Source: Bacillota bacterium
Lineage (GTDB): Bacteria > Bacillota > Clostridia > Christensenellales > SZUA-584
DNA: 64,000 bases
Assembly: GCA_023410475.1 (NCBI GenBank)
Contig: JAEYPS010000023.1
Location: 1-64,000 of the forward strand
Reading direction: 5' to 3'
A model generated the notes under the pieces. It had not been told where the DNA came from. It did not search any database and saw only the letters and a program-made list of their open reading frames with translations. A program made the position numbers and the translations under genes. Below, piece after piece: positions 7,873 to 18,011 of this stretch (positions are counted from its first letter, which is position 1; the number at the start of each line of letters is the position of its first letter).

Positions 7873-9480
7873 ATGGCAACCAAATTTATCTTTGTTACCG
7901 GCGGAGTGGTGTCATCACTTGGAAAGGGCATAACTGCGGCGTCTTTAGGCTTGCTTTTGAAGAGCCGTGGTCTTAAGGTCTCGATGCAAAAGTGTGACCC
8001 GTATATAAACGTAGACCCCGGCACTATGAGCCCGTTTCAGCACGGGGAAGTATTCGTGACTGACGACGGAGCCGAGACGGATCTTGACATAGGGCACTAC
8101 GAGCGTTTCACCGACGAGAATTCGTTCGCGGATTCCAACGTGACCACCGGCAAGGTTTATTGGAAGGTCATTACCAAGGAAAGGCGGGGGGATTACCTCG
8201 GCGGCACGGTGCAGGTCATTCCGCATATCATAGACGAGATAAAGGAAAGGATCTTCAGCGTTGCGAGCAAGAACAAGCCCGACGTTGTCATAACAGAGAT
8301 AGGCGGCACGGTGGGCGATATAGAGTCGCTGCCGTTCCTCGAAACGATAAGGCAGATAAAGTGGGAGGTTGGCGAAGAAAACTGCGTTTACATACACGTT
8401 ACGCTGATGCCTTACCTTAAGATGGTAGGCGAGCTTAAGACAAAGCCGACGCAGCACAGCGTTAAGGAGCTTAGAACGATAGGTATCGAGCCAGATATCA
8501 TAGTATGCCGCACGGAGATGGCGCTGACCACCGACATAAAGCGCAAGATAGCGCTCTTCTGCAACGTAAGCCCCGGAAACGTAGTGCAGAATCTCGACGC
8601 CGAGTCGCTTTACGAAGTACCTCTGCTGCTCAGGGAAGAGAGGCTTGACACGCTCGTCTGCGAGAAGCTCGGTTACTCGGACATGCCTTCGAAGCTGCCC
8701 GAGTGGGAGAACGTGGTCGAGACGCAGAAGAACTTAAAACGCAAGGTAAAGATAGCAATAGTCGGCAAATACATAGAGCTGCACGACGCATACCTCAGTA
8801 TTGCGGAGTCGCTGACGCACGCAGGCATAGCGAACAATGTGTTCGTAGAGATAATGTGGATAAACGCCGTAGACCTTGAGGAGACGGACGATGTGGCTTC
8901 AATATTGAGCGAAGCGCACGGAGTCATAGTTCCGGGGGGCTTCGGTGAGCGCGGGATCGAGGGCAAGATAAAAGCGGCGCAGTACTGCCGCGAGAACAAG
9001 GTGCCGTTCTTCGGCATCTGCCTCGGAATGCAGCTCGCGATAATAGAATTCGCGCGTAATGTTCTCGGATATCGCGAGGCGAACTCCACCGAGCACTGCT
9101 CCGACACCCCGCACCCTTTTATAGACCTTATGCCCGAGCAGAAGAACATAACGGACATGGGCGGCACTATGCGGCTCGGCAGCTACCGCTGCAACTTAAA
9201 GGAAGGAACTCTGTCTCACAAAGCTTACGGCGAGGAAGAGATAAACGAGCGCCACAGGCACAGGTATGAGTTCAACAACGTTTACTTTGAGGAAATAACG
9301 AAAAACGGCATGCGAGTAGCGGGCATAAACCCGGATCACGGCCTTGTTGAGATAATTGAGCTCGAAGACCATCCTTGGTTTGTGGGCGTACAGTTTCACC
9401 CGGAGTTCAAATCGCGCCCCATTCGTTCTCACCCGCTGTTCCGCGAACTCGTCGCGGCGGCTAAAAAGCACAGGGCATAG
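7873..9480 (+). CDS. pyrG: CTP synthase
   Basis: This 535-residue enzyme converts UTP, ATP and glutamine to CTP, the last step of pyrimidine nucleotide synthesis. The N-terminal synthetase domain (about 1-265) opens with the P-loop FVTGGVVSSLGKGI. The C-terminal class I glutaminase (about 290-535) carries the nucleophile Cys383 in GICLGMQ and the catalytic His-Pro-Glu in VQFHPEF. Length is normal for the family. CGGAGGGG lies ahead of the ATG. It is followed after 15 bases by glnS. Confidence 0.97.
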   Translation: MATKFIFVTGGVVSSLGKGITAASLGLLLKSRGLKVSMQKCDPYINVDPGTMSPFQHGEVFVTDDGAETDLDIGHYERFTDENSFADSNVTTGKVYWKVITKERRGDYLGGTVQVIPHIIDEIKERIFSVASKNKPDVVITEIGGTVGDIESLPFLETIRQIKWEVGEENCVYIHVTLMPYLKMVGELKTKPTQHSVKELRTIGIEPDIIVCRTEMALTTDIKRKIALFCNVSPGNVVQNLDAESLYEVPLLLREERLDTLVCEKLGYSDMPSKLPEWENVVETQKNLKRKVKIAIVGKYIELHDAYLSIAESLTHAGIANNVFVEIMWINAVDLEETDDVASILSEAHGVIVPGGFGERGIEGKIKAAQYCRENKVPFFGICLGMQLAIIEFARNVLGYREANSTEHCSDTPHPFIDLMPEQKNITDMGGTMRLGSYRCNLKEGTLSHKAYGEEEINERHRHRYEFNNVYFEEITKNGMRVAGINPDHGLVEIIELEDHPWFVGVQFHPEFKSRPIRSHPLFRELVAAAKKHRA

Positions 9481-9495
9481 GCGCCCGGAGGACAT

Positions 9496-11136
<1,641 letters not shown>

Positions 11137-11138
11137 TC

Positions 11139-11414
11139 ATGGGAGATTTTTCTGTTTTTGAGCTTCTATTTTTCGCGTTCCTCATGTGCGCATGGCCCAT
11201 TTCCATACTGCGCATGATACGCAACAAGAGCACGAACGGAAAAAGCCTGTTCTTTTCGGGCATAATACTGCTGGGATACATTTTCGGCATCATACACAAG
11301 CTCTCAAGGCCCGACCTTGTTATATATGTCTACTTCCTTGTATTCGCGTTTGTAGCGGCGGATATCGCAGTGTTCCTTTACGTCAGGCGCAGGTATGAGA
11401 GAGGAGGCAAGTGA
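11139..11414 (+). CDS. SemiSWEET/PQ-loop-like three-helix membrane protein
   Basis: The 91-residue protein has three predicted helices (about 6-23, 36-53, 60-80) and the signature AWPISILRMIRNKSTNGKSL between helices 1 and 2. Size, helix count and the conserved Trp-Pro plus Lys-Ser-Thr-x-Gly-Lys-Ser pattern resemble SemiSWEET/PQ-loop half-transporters, which dimerise. The start lies 2 bases after the glnS stop, and its end overlaps the next paralogue by 4 bases (ATGA), implying coupled translation. The substrate is unknown. Confidence 0.65.
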   Translation: MGDFSVFELLFFAFLMCAWPISILRMIRNKSTNGKSLFFSGIILLGYIFGIIHKLSRPDLVIYVYFLVFAFVAADIAVFLYVRRRYERGGK

Positions 11415-11737
11415 TGGGGTTCAGCGTACTCGAAGCGCTTATGCTTCTCTGCTTCGGGGTGTCGTGGCCATTCGCTATAGCGCGCTCCTGGAGGGCGCGT
11501 TCCGCCAAAGGCAAGAGCCTCGTTTTTCTTATCCTGATTAATCTCGCGTATATTTCAGGCATACTGCATAAGGCGCTCGTAAGCTTCGACATAGTGATAG
11601 GGCTTTATATACTCAATTTTCTAATGGTAAGCGCGGACATCGTGCTGTATATTCGAAATTCACGTTTCGACGCGCTGGAACTAACAGAGCAAAAGGAAAC
11701 GGATGTTTATGAGAACACCGAAGAACAGTCTGTTTAA
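11411..11737 (+). CDS. SemiSWEET/PQ-loop-like three-helix membrane protein, paralogue
   Basis: At 108 residues it is a clear paralogue of the preceding gene: SWPFAIARSWRARSAKGKSL matches AWPISILRMIRNKSTNGKSL, followed by two more helices and a longer acidic tail (LELTEQKETDVYENTEEQ). It overlaps the first copy by 4 bases. Two unequal half-transporters made together suggest a heterodimer. The tail runs 35 bases into the start region of the next gene. Confidence 0.65.
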   Translation: MMGFSVLEALMLLCFGVSWPFAIARSWRARSAKGKSLVFLILINLAYISGILHKALVSFDIVIGLYILNFLMVSADIVLYIRNSRFDALELTEQKETDVYENTEEQSV

Positions 11738-12302
11738 AAGGAAGTCAGGGCAAATCATAATCGCACGGCTCAATGATAAAATACTGCCTGTGGACAGAGG
11801 GTTGTTATACGAAGATCCTTTGGATATTTTCCTTAAAGAACAAAGAATCGGTAAGGTCACAGGCGGAGGGACTCAGCTTACCTCGGATAAAGAAATAGAA
11901 TATGCAGAAATCGAAATAATGATAACCGGACGAATGAATATTTTAGAGACGACACAGTCTGTTATTGATAAATTGGAGCAATTAGGTGCGCCAAAAGGAT
12001 CAAAATTGATATATGAAAATCAAGAAATCTGCTTCGGAAAAAGAGAAGGCATGGCGGTTTACTTTGATAAATCAAATACGACGGACAAAGACTCTTCACA
12101 ATACGATGTAGACGATATTGCTTCGAGTCTGGCTAACCTCATCGACACCGGCATCGAAAATCAAAGATACATGGAACTGAAAAATAATAAGACATTACTA
12201 TGCTTTTATAAGGATTCGTTTGAAGATATGAGAAATTCGATTGCCGAATACATAGATACCTGCCGCTTTAAGCAATACATTAAGATAGTCCAAATTGCAT
12301 AA
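11703..12302 (+). CDS. conserved protein of unknown function, AT-richer than neighbours
   Basis: A soluble protein of 199 residues (197 if the ATG at 11709 is used). It contains an ordered set of motifs, ARLNDKILPVDRG, YEDPLD, GKVTGGGTQL, IEYAEIEI and LEQLGAPKGSKLIYE, and ends in IKIVQIA. I recall the same order in uncharacterised bacterial proteins of similar length, but no function. Base composition is clearly lower in GC than the flanking glnS and gltX. AAGGAAA upstream is a moderate ribosome binding site. The start overlaps the previous gene by 35 bases. It could be a recently acquired gene; an immunity-type role is only a guess from its solitary, compositionally odd setting. Confidence 0.65.
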   Translation: MFMRTPKNSLFKRKSGQIIIARLNDKILPVDRGLLYEDPLDIFLKEQRIGKVTGGGTQLTSDKEIEYAEIEIMITGRMNILETTQSVIDKLEQLGAPKGSKLIYENQEICFGKREGMAVYFDKSNTTDKDSSQYDVDDIASSLANLIDTGIENQRYMELKNNKTLLCFYKDSFEDMRNSIAEYIDTCRFKQYIKIVQIA

Positions 12303-12332
12303 AAGGGATTACATAGAACATGGAGTATGGAT

Positions 12333-13775
12333 ATGAAAGTTAGAACAAGATTCGCGCCGAGCCCCACGGGCTACCTCCACATTGGCGGGCTGCGCACAGC
12401 GCTGTACGCGTGGCTTTACGCGCGCAAGAATAACGGCGTCTTTATACTTCGTATAGAAGACACAGACCTTAATCGCGAAGTGGAGGGCGCGAAGGAAGTA
12501 ATATATTCAACGCTAAGACTGACTGGGCTAAGTTACGACGAGGGCCCCGACGCGGGCGGTGATTTCGGGCCGTATATACAGAGCGAGAGAAAAGAGATAT
12601 ACAAGGATTACGCAGAAAAACTTATACAACTGGGCGCCGCATACCGCTGTTTTTGCACGAAGGAGCGGCTGGCGGACGAGCGCGCCAAGGCGGAAGGCAA
12701 AGGAGAAGCGTACACATACGACAAGCACTGCCTTAAACTTTCAATGGACGAGATACAAAAACGCATTGAAGCGGGGGAGCCGTACGTCATACGCCAGAAC
12801 ATACCGCGCGAGGGCGATACGACGTATAAAGACGCAGTTTTCGGCGAGATTACGGTACCGAACGCGGATCTTGACGATAACGTTCTATTAAAAGCGGACG
12901 GTATGCCGACATACAACCTCGCCAACGTAATCGACGATCATCTAATGGGCATAACGCACGTGATACGCGGCACGGAATATCTCTCGTCCACGCCGAAATA
13001 CAATCATCTCTACCGCGCTTTTGGCTGGGATATCCCTGAGTATATACACCTTCCAGTCGTTATGAAGGACAAGCAGCGCAAGCTCTCAAAGCGCCACGGG
13101 GACGCGTCGTTTGAGGACTTTATAAACAAGGGCTATCTGAAAGAAGCGCTTATAAACTACATAGCGCTACTCGGCTGGAGCCCCGGCACAGATCAGGAGA
13201 TATTCTCGCTTGAAGAGCTGACGGAGGCGTTTTCTATAGAGGGGTTATCGAAATCTCCCGCTATATTCGATGTGGACAAGCTGACGTGGATGAACGCGCA
13301 GTATATCAGAGCGCTTTCAAAGCAGGAGTTTATTGAGCGCGCATACCCTTATTTTGAGCAGTGCGGCGTGGAGCGCTTTGATCTTGACCTTATAGCCGAG
13401 CTTATCCAGCCGAGACTCGAGAGGCTTGACGAGATACCCGCAAAGCTCTCGTTCCTGACAAGTATGCCTGAATTCGAAAGCGGGCTATACTTCAACAAAA
13501 AGATGAAAACGGACGCGCAAACAGCACTCCCTGTGCTCACTGCCGCAAAAGATGTGCTCGAGCGCCAGCAGGACTATTCGCCGGGGCCCTTGAAGGAAGC
13601 TTTGATGGGCCTCATAGAGAAGCTCGGAATAAAAAACGGCCAGCTGTTCTGGCCGCTTCGCATAGCGATATCAGGCATGGAGGTAACTCCTGGCGGGCCG
13701 GTCGAGATAGCTTGCCTTCTTGGAAAAGAAGAGACTCTGCGCCGACTCGAAGAAAGCATAAAAAAGCTGTCCTGA
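12333..13775 (+). CDS. gltX: glutamate--tRNA ligase
   Basis: This 480-residue class I synthetase has HIGG (16-19) in APSPTGYLHIGG and KLSKR (250-254), as in bacterial GluRS. The C-terminal helical anticodon-binding domain is present. I start at 12333 because GGAG lies 7 bases upstream; the ATG at 12327 would be only one base from it. A terminator follows at 13789. GluRS loads tRNA-Glu, needed for translation and, in organisms using it, for tetrapyrrole synthesis. Confidence 0.96.
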   Translation: MKVRTRFAPSPTGYLHIGGLRTALYAWLYARKNNGVFILRIEDTDLNREVEGAKEVIYSTLRLTGLSYDEGPDAGGDFGPYIQSERKEIYKDYAEKLIQLGAAYRCFCTKERLADERAKAEGKGEAYTYDKHCLKLSMDEIQKRIEAGEPYVIRQNIPREGDTTYKDAVFGEITVPNADLDDNVLLKADGMPTYNLANVIDDHLMGITHVIRGTEYLSSTPKYNHLYRAFGWDIPEYIHLPVVMKDKQRKLSKRHGDASFEDFINKGYLKEALINYIALLGWSPGTDQEIFSLEELTEAFSIEGLSKSPAIFDVDKLTWMNAQYIRALSKQEFIERAYPYFEQCGVERFDLDLIAELIQPRLERLDEIPAKLSFLTSMPEFESGLYFNKKMKTDAQTALPVLTAAKDVLERQQDYSPGPLKEALMGLIEKLGIKNGQLFWPLRIAISGMEVTPGGPVEIACLLGKEETLRRLEESIKKLS

Positions 13776-13788
13776 ATTATTACGACAC

Positions 13789-13816
13789 AAAGCGCTTGTG
13801 AAAGCGCTTTTTATTT
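13789..13816. terminator. rho-independent terminator between convergent genes
   Basis: AAAGCGCTT (13789-13797) / AAGCGCTTT (13802-13810), followed by a T-rich tail. It lies 14 bases past gltX and, being nearly symmetrical, can also serve the minus-strand GGDEF gene. Confidence 0.8.
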
Positions 13817-13840
13817 TCCCGGGAAATCTGTATTTGAAAA

Positions 13841-15016
13841 TCACCAATAGGGTATCTGCTCTGTCTCCCTTTCGGCGGACGCTATCTTGTTGTGCTGCTT
13901 GTTTTTGTACATCAGCTCATCTATGCTTGAGAATATCTGCTTGGCGGTAAGCCCCGATAGGTTGGAAAAAACCTTATAACCAACACTGAACTCTATTTTA
14001 TAAGGCAGGTCGTGCTCTTTGTTATAGCGGTCGACGTTCTCCTTTATCCTGTTTATTACCCTGCGCGGAGTGTTGGCGCTGCACTGGTTGAGTATTATAA
14101 GAAACTCGTCGCCGCCATACCGCGACACGAAGTCGCCCTTTCTTACGCTCCTGTTCAAAATATCCGCCGCTATCTTTATAGCGTTGTCGCCCTCAACATG
14201 ACCGTATGTATCGTTTATTGTCTTAAAGTCGTCAATGTCGAGCATAAGGGCGGCAAACTTCTTCTTTGCCTTTGAACCGTAATTGATCCTTCCCATCTGC
14301 AGCATGTCTTCCACATATCCGTCGAGATACTTTCTGTTATAAAGCCCTGTCATGTGATCGATGTTTATCTTCTCGTTCAGGGAATACATCTGCATAACCA
14401 ACAGGCCTATGGCGACGCTTGGCCAAACGATAAGCACGTCTATCTCGAACGCAAGCTGTACTATCCCCGCGGCCATGGGCAGTATAGGGGTTAAGAGATA
14501 AGGGTAAAATTCGTTTTTCTGAAAGCTTTTCCTGTTTCGTATTATCTCGACGACAGAATAAATGATATAAGGGTAAGTACAGGCCGATACTATGTGAAAA
14601 AACGGCCCTCTCTGATAAAAATTATCCTGTGTTATCTTGAATATAAAGCCGTTTGAAAAGTTGGCAAGCAGAAAACCCACGAGAATGAAAAACGGGGCGC
14701 TCAGCAGCAGCAGCCGCGCCCTGTTTTGGCGACCTCGGCGCGCCGAGCAGAAAAACGCCCAGAGAAGGCAAAGAAGCGAGCAAATAGCGAAGAAATAGCA
14801 CTGCAGTATCCCCAAAGCAACGTGAACAAAGCCGCCGGGCGTGCCGTGCATCATAAGTATCGCCATGTCGATAGACAACAGCAATATATCGCAGATGATG
14901 ATAGAACGAAAAAGCTTTTGCCTCATCTGTCCTATCCCGCCGCTTTTTATATTGTTGACCAATACGACGATCAATACGAGTATCGCAAAGATGTCTATAT
15001 CATATTGCGCATACAT
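13841..15016 (-). CDS. membrane diguanylate cyclase (GGDEF domain)
   Basis: The protein has 391 residues. Its N-terminal part has about seven hydrophobic helices (to about residue 215) and resembles a membrane sensory module. A full GGDEF domain follows, with the active-site GGDEF at 301-305 and an RKGD inhibitory site (292-295) placed five residues before it. It should therefore make cyclic di-GMP and be subject to product inhibition. No EAL domain is present. I chose the ATG at 15016, 9 bases after GGAG; the earlier in-frame start has no ribosome binding site. The gene is divergent from the two-component genes that follow. Confidence 0.9.
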   Translation of the reverse strand: MYAQYDIDIFAILVLIVVLVNNIKSGGIGQMRQKLFRSIIICDILLLSIDMAILMMHGTPGGFVHVALGILQCYFFAICSLLCLLWAFFCSARRGRQNRARLLLLSAPFFILVGFLLANFSNGFIFKITQDNFYQRGPFFHIVSACTYPYIIYSVVEIIRNRKSFQKNEFYPYLLTPILPMAAGIVQLAFEIDVLIVWPSVAIGLLVMQMYSLNEKINIDHMTGLYNRKYLDGYVEDMLQMGRINYGSKAKKKFAALMLDIDDFKTINDTYGHVEGDNAIKIAADILNRSVRKGDFVSRYGGDEFLIILNQCSANTPRRVINRIKENVDRYNKEHDLPYKIEFSVGYKVFSNLSGLTAKQIFSSIDELMYKNKQHNKIASAERETEQIPYW

Positions 15017-15167
15017 TGGGAAACTCCAAAGGTTCAGATGATGTATTATACACTTTTTTGTAATTAAATACAATAACGGCGATTTCTCTCGGATATGAAG
15101 TTAGTGGATTTATCTGCTTTTTACATCTTTCTTACATTCTTATGATATTATAAGGTGAGGTATCGCT

Positions 15168-15812
15168 ATGGCACGTATACTTATTGTTGAAGATGAAAAA
15201 CCAATCAGTGAACTGCTGCGCCGCAACCTTACGCTCACAGGGCACGAATGCTCAGAGGCCGCGTGCGGTGAACACGCTTTGAGACTGCTGGAGGAATGTC
15301 AGTTCGATCTTATCGTTCTTGACCTGATGCTGCCCGGAATGAGCGGGCTGGACGTTTTGCGCAAGACCCATGTTCCCGTGATAATACTGACCGCCCGCGG
15401 CGGGCTGATGAATCGGGTAGAGGGGCTTAACCTTGGCGCGGACGACTACATTGTAAAGCCTTTTGAGACAATTGAGCTTTTGGCAAGGGTAAACGCCGTG
15501 CTTCGGCGCACACAACGACTGGATAAAAGCTTTGTGCTCGGCGACGTGACCGTAGATTTTGAAAGCCGCAAGATATTCGTCGCCGACACGGAGACTGAGC
15601 TGACCCCGCAGGAGTTCGGTCTTTTGGAAACGTTTATTACCAACAGAAACATAGCGCTCTCACGCGAGAAGCTTCTTGAGCTGGCGTGGGGCTACGACTA
15701 CTTCGGAGATACGCGCACCGTGGACGTACACGTTCAAAAGCTAAGAAAAAAGCTCGGTTGGGACGAGCGAATAAAGACGGTGTACAAAGTGGGCTACAGG
15801 CTGGAGGTTTAG
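15168..15812 (+). CDS. OmpR/PhoB family response regulator
   Basis: This 214-residue regulator has a receiver domain (1-115) with phosphoacceptor Asp52 (LIVLDLMLPG), the acidic pair EDE (8-10) and the Lys of VKPFE. The winged-helix DNA-binding domain (about 125-214) contains RTVDVHVQKLRKKL and ends in YKVGYRLEV. It is followed after one base by its sensor kinase. Targets are unknown; the exported protein at 17033 is a candidate because it follows the kinase. Confidence 0.93.
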   Translation: MARILIVEDEKPISELLRRNLTLTGHECSEAACGEHALRLLEECQFDLIVLDLMLPGMSGLDVLRKTHVPVIILTARGGLMNRVEGLNLGADDYIVKPFETIELLARVNAVLRRTQRLDKSFVLGDVTVDFESRKIFVADTETELTPQEFGLLETFITNRNIALSREKLLELAWGYDYFGDTRTVDVHVQKLRKKLGWDERIKTVYKVGYRLEV

Positions 15813-15813
15813 T

Positions 15814-16971
15814 ATGCGGTTTTGGGAAAAAAACTTTCTTTACACGCTGGCGCTTTTTACCGCATTGTTTTATATTTGCATTTTTGTCGTTATAACAACT
15901 TCTTTTTACGCCGCGCTGTCTTCAGAGCGGGACGCCGCGCTTCGCGAAGAAGGCTTTATCGCCGAGTCGTTTCAAAACGATATTGTCAAAACCGTATCCG
16001 CCGAAAGCGGCTCCGCCAATACGGTGGCCTCAAGGTTTTCTCCCTACAGCTCTTATTACCAAAAGAAAGACGTTTATCTCGCGCTTTATCGAAGTGATGT
16101 TCTGACGCAGGGCAGCGCGCCTTCAGGCAGAGCTTTAAACCCGTCAGGCGGGCGCCTTTGCGATATTCTTGAACATAATGATTCTAAATATATACGCGTT
16201 ACCGATGAGATAACGCAGGAGTATGCGCTCGTATACACAAAAGACATAACCGCCGCATACGCGTCTCTTAACAGCCGATCGGCATTGCTGATATCGGTCA
16301 GCGCCGCCGTTACGCTCATGTTCGCGTTCGCGCTATTCTTTACGCTGAAAAAAATCTACCGTCCGGTGGGCAACCTCGCGCACGAGCTTCGCACTCCGTT
16401 GACGATTATCCGGGGGTATGCCGAATATATAGAGGCCGCCGCGGCTACGGAGGAAGAAAGGTTTTCCGCGACAAGGTATATCATAGACGAGAGCAAGCGC
16501 CTCTCCGAGATATGCGAAAAGCTGCTTATAATGGCAAACCTGCGAGAAGGCGATATTGCCTTTGACAAGGTTGATGTAAAAGGGCTCTTTGAAAACGCCA
16601 GAATGACATATAAAAACGTAGTATACGATATTGAAACGGAATTTATAAAGGGCAACAGGGCGCTGCTGCAGAGCATGATCAACAACTTAGTCTCCAATGC
16701 GCAAAGGGCAAGCTCTCCCGGCGATAATGTGCGCCTTAGCTCATACGGCAACATTATAGAGGTAGCAGACTCGGGCAAAGGTATGAGCTTTGATATGCTT
16801 GCCCGTATATCAAAACCGGGCGCTGCCGACAAAGCAGGAAAGTCTCCCGACGGGAGCGGCCTTGGAATAGCTCTTTGCCATCAGATAGCGAGGCTGCATG
16901 GGGCGCAGCTTAAGTTTGAGTCTTCCCCCGGCGAAGGCACGAGCGTTCAAATAATATTTACCTCTTCATAA
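15814..16971 (+). CDS. sensor histidine kinase lacking a HAMP domain
   Basis: The protein has 385 residues. TM1 is about 8-30, an extracytoplasmic sensor spans about 31-156, and TM2 is about 157-178. The second helix runs directly into KKIYRPVGNLAHELRTPLT, placing the phospho-His at residue 190, only about 12 residues after the membrane. Related kinases have a HAMP domain of roughly 55-65 residues between the IYRPV segment and NLAHELRTPLT. Here that block is missing. N box (NNLVSNAQRAS), G1 (VADSGKGM) and G2 (GSGLGIALC) are intact. It could still be an active kinase with altered signal coupling. Confidence 0.88.
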   Translation: MRFWEKNFLYTLALFTALFYICIFVVITTSFYAALSSERDAALREEGFIAESFQNDIVKTVSAESGSANTVASRFSPYSSYYQKKDVYLALYRSDVLTQGSAPSGRALNPSGGRLCDILEHNDSKYIRVTDEITQEYALVYTKDITAAYASLNSRSALLISVSAAVTLMFAFALFFTLKKIYRPVGNLAHELRTPLTIIRGYAEYIEAAAATEEERFSATRYIIDESKRLSEICEKLLIMANLREGDIAFDKVDVKGLFENARMTYKNVVYDIETEFIKGNRALLQSMINNLVSNAQRASSPGDNVRLSSYGNIIEVADSGKGMSFDMLARISKPGAADKAGKSPDGSGLGIALCHQIARLHGAQLKFESSPGEGTSVQIIFTSS

Positions 16972-17032
16972 TATCTTCATTACGCCTTATTAACAGTTTA
17001 AGGCTATGCTTAGAAAAAAAGGAGGCAAAACA

Positions 17033-17899
17033 ATGAAATATATAAAAACAGGTAAGTTCAGAGTAATCGCGATTGCCGCAGGAATTCTTGTAGTCAGCCT
17101 GGCCGTGCTGATAACTTCGGTGCATGTCGCTTTGGGCGCTGAGGAGAGCCGCATAATCGAAGAACCGGCCGCTGTCGCAGCCCTTGCGGCTGAGAAGCCC
17201 GTGCAAGCCGGTGATAGTATGATCGACGCACAGCCGGAGCCGGGACACATAACCGAGCAGCAGGCGCTCGAGTCTTGCTTGAGCGTTGCGATTGACGTAT
17301 TCGGTCTTGATGTGGATGGCGGCAGTCTTACGGCCACGTTTCGCGGTGAGGAGGATATAATAGACGAGAACGGCAATATTGTGTACACCGCATATGCTGT
17401 TTGGACTGTAGAAGGCCCTGATTTACACTGTACGATCGACGCGGCTTCCGGCGCGCCGATAATTTTTTACGACAACTCGGATAGCTATCCTGGAGGCAGC
17501 ATCACGCAGGGCGGGTTTTTCAATGAGGACAGATCGGCGCCGGACGGCGGGCCTGTCTATCTGCACAACTGCCCCGATAATATGTACATAAAAGCCGCTG
17601 AAAAGCTGGTAACCGAGCGCCTCGCGAACGGAAGGGCGATAAGCGACATCATGATAGACGGCGTACAGTTCGTTTGGAATGACAACAGCGAAGGGTTCGA
17701 CCCGGGCGCGACGGGAACGATACAGGTCGACTGCCACGTTTATATGGAGACGGGCATGAACTACACGCTCAGCTTCTGGGGCACGGACGACGTCGTGCTT
17801 AAGGTATTCTCTACCCATCCCACCGATCATGCGTGCAAGTGGGGCTATTTTTACGAGAAGGACGGCGCCAATTATCCTCCCGAAACCGAACAAAGCTGA
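17033..17899 (+). CDS. exported PepSY-like protein
   Basis: The 288-residue protein has an N-terminal signal or membrane anchor (about 10-32), an Ala/Glu-rich linker, and a domain ending YAVWTVEGPDLHCTIDAASG. That is the strand pattern of a PepSY repeat, similar to the end of YpeB in this window. The C-terminal half is acidic and not recognised. The ATG at 17033 has AAAGGAGG upstream. It lies 61 bases after the histidine kinase and may be a target or accessory of the system. Two cysteines in the late region could form a disulfide outside the cell. Confidence 0.65.
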   Translation: MKYIKTGKFRVIAIAAGILVVSLAVLITSVHVALGAEESRIIEEPAAVAALAAEKPVQAGDSMIDAQPEPGHITEQQALESCLSVAIDVFGLDVDGGSLTATFRGEEDIIDENGNIVYTAYAVWTVEGPDLHCTIDAASGAPIIFYDNSDSYPGGSITQGGFFNEDRSAPDGGPVYLHNCPDNMYIKAAEKLVTERLANGRAISDIMIDGVQFVWNDNSEGFDPGATGTIQVDCHVYMETGMNYTLSFWGTDDVVLKVFSTHPTDHACKWGYFYEKDGANYPPETEQS

Positions 17900-17968
17900 C
17901 ATGAAGCGCCCGAGATAAACGGATTATTATCTTTCCCGCGCAAGGCGGGTCAAATAAACCACATAGCA

Positions 17969-18006
17969 AAAAGCCGCAGACTTTGATATCTGCGGCTTTG
18001 GCTTTT
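17969..18006. terminator. bidirectional terminator
   Basis: AAAGCCGCAGA (17970-17980) / TCTGCGGCTTT (17989-17999) is a perfect 11-bp stem with T runs on both sides. It ends the PepSY-like gene on the plus strand and serA on the minus strand. Confidence 0.88.
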
Positions 18007-18011
18007 TATTG

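Noticed and set aside
9481..9495. T-box leaders for the aminoacyl-tRNA synthetase genes
   Set aside because: glnS, gltX and lysS have short gaps upstream, and the 5-prime regions show no T-box core sequence.
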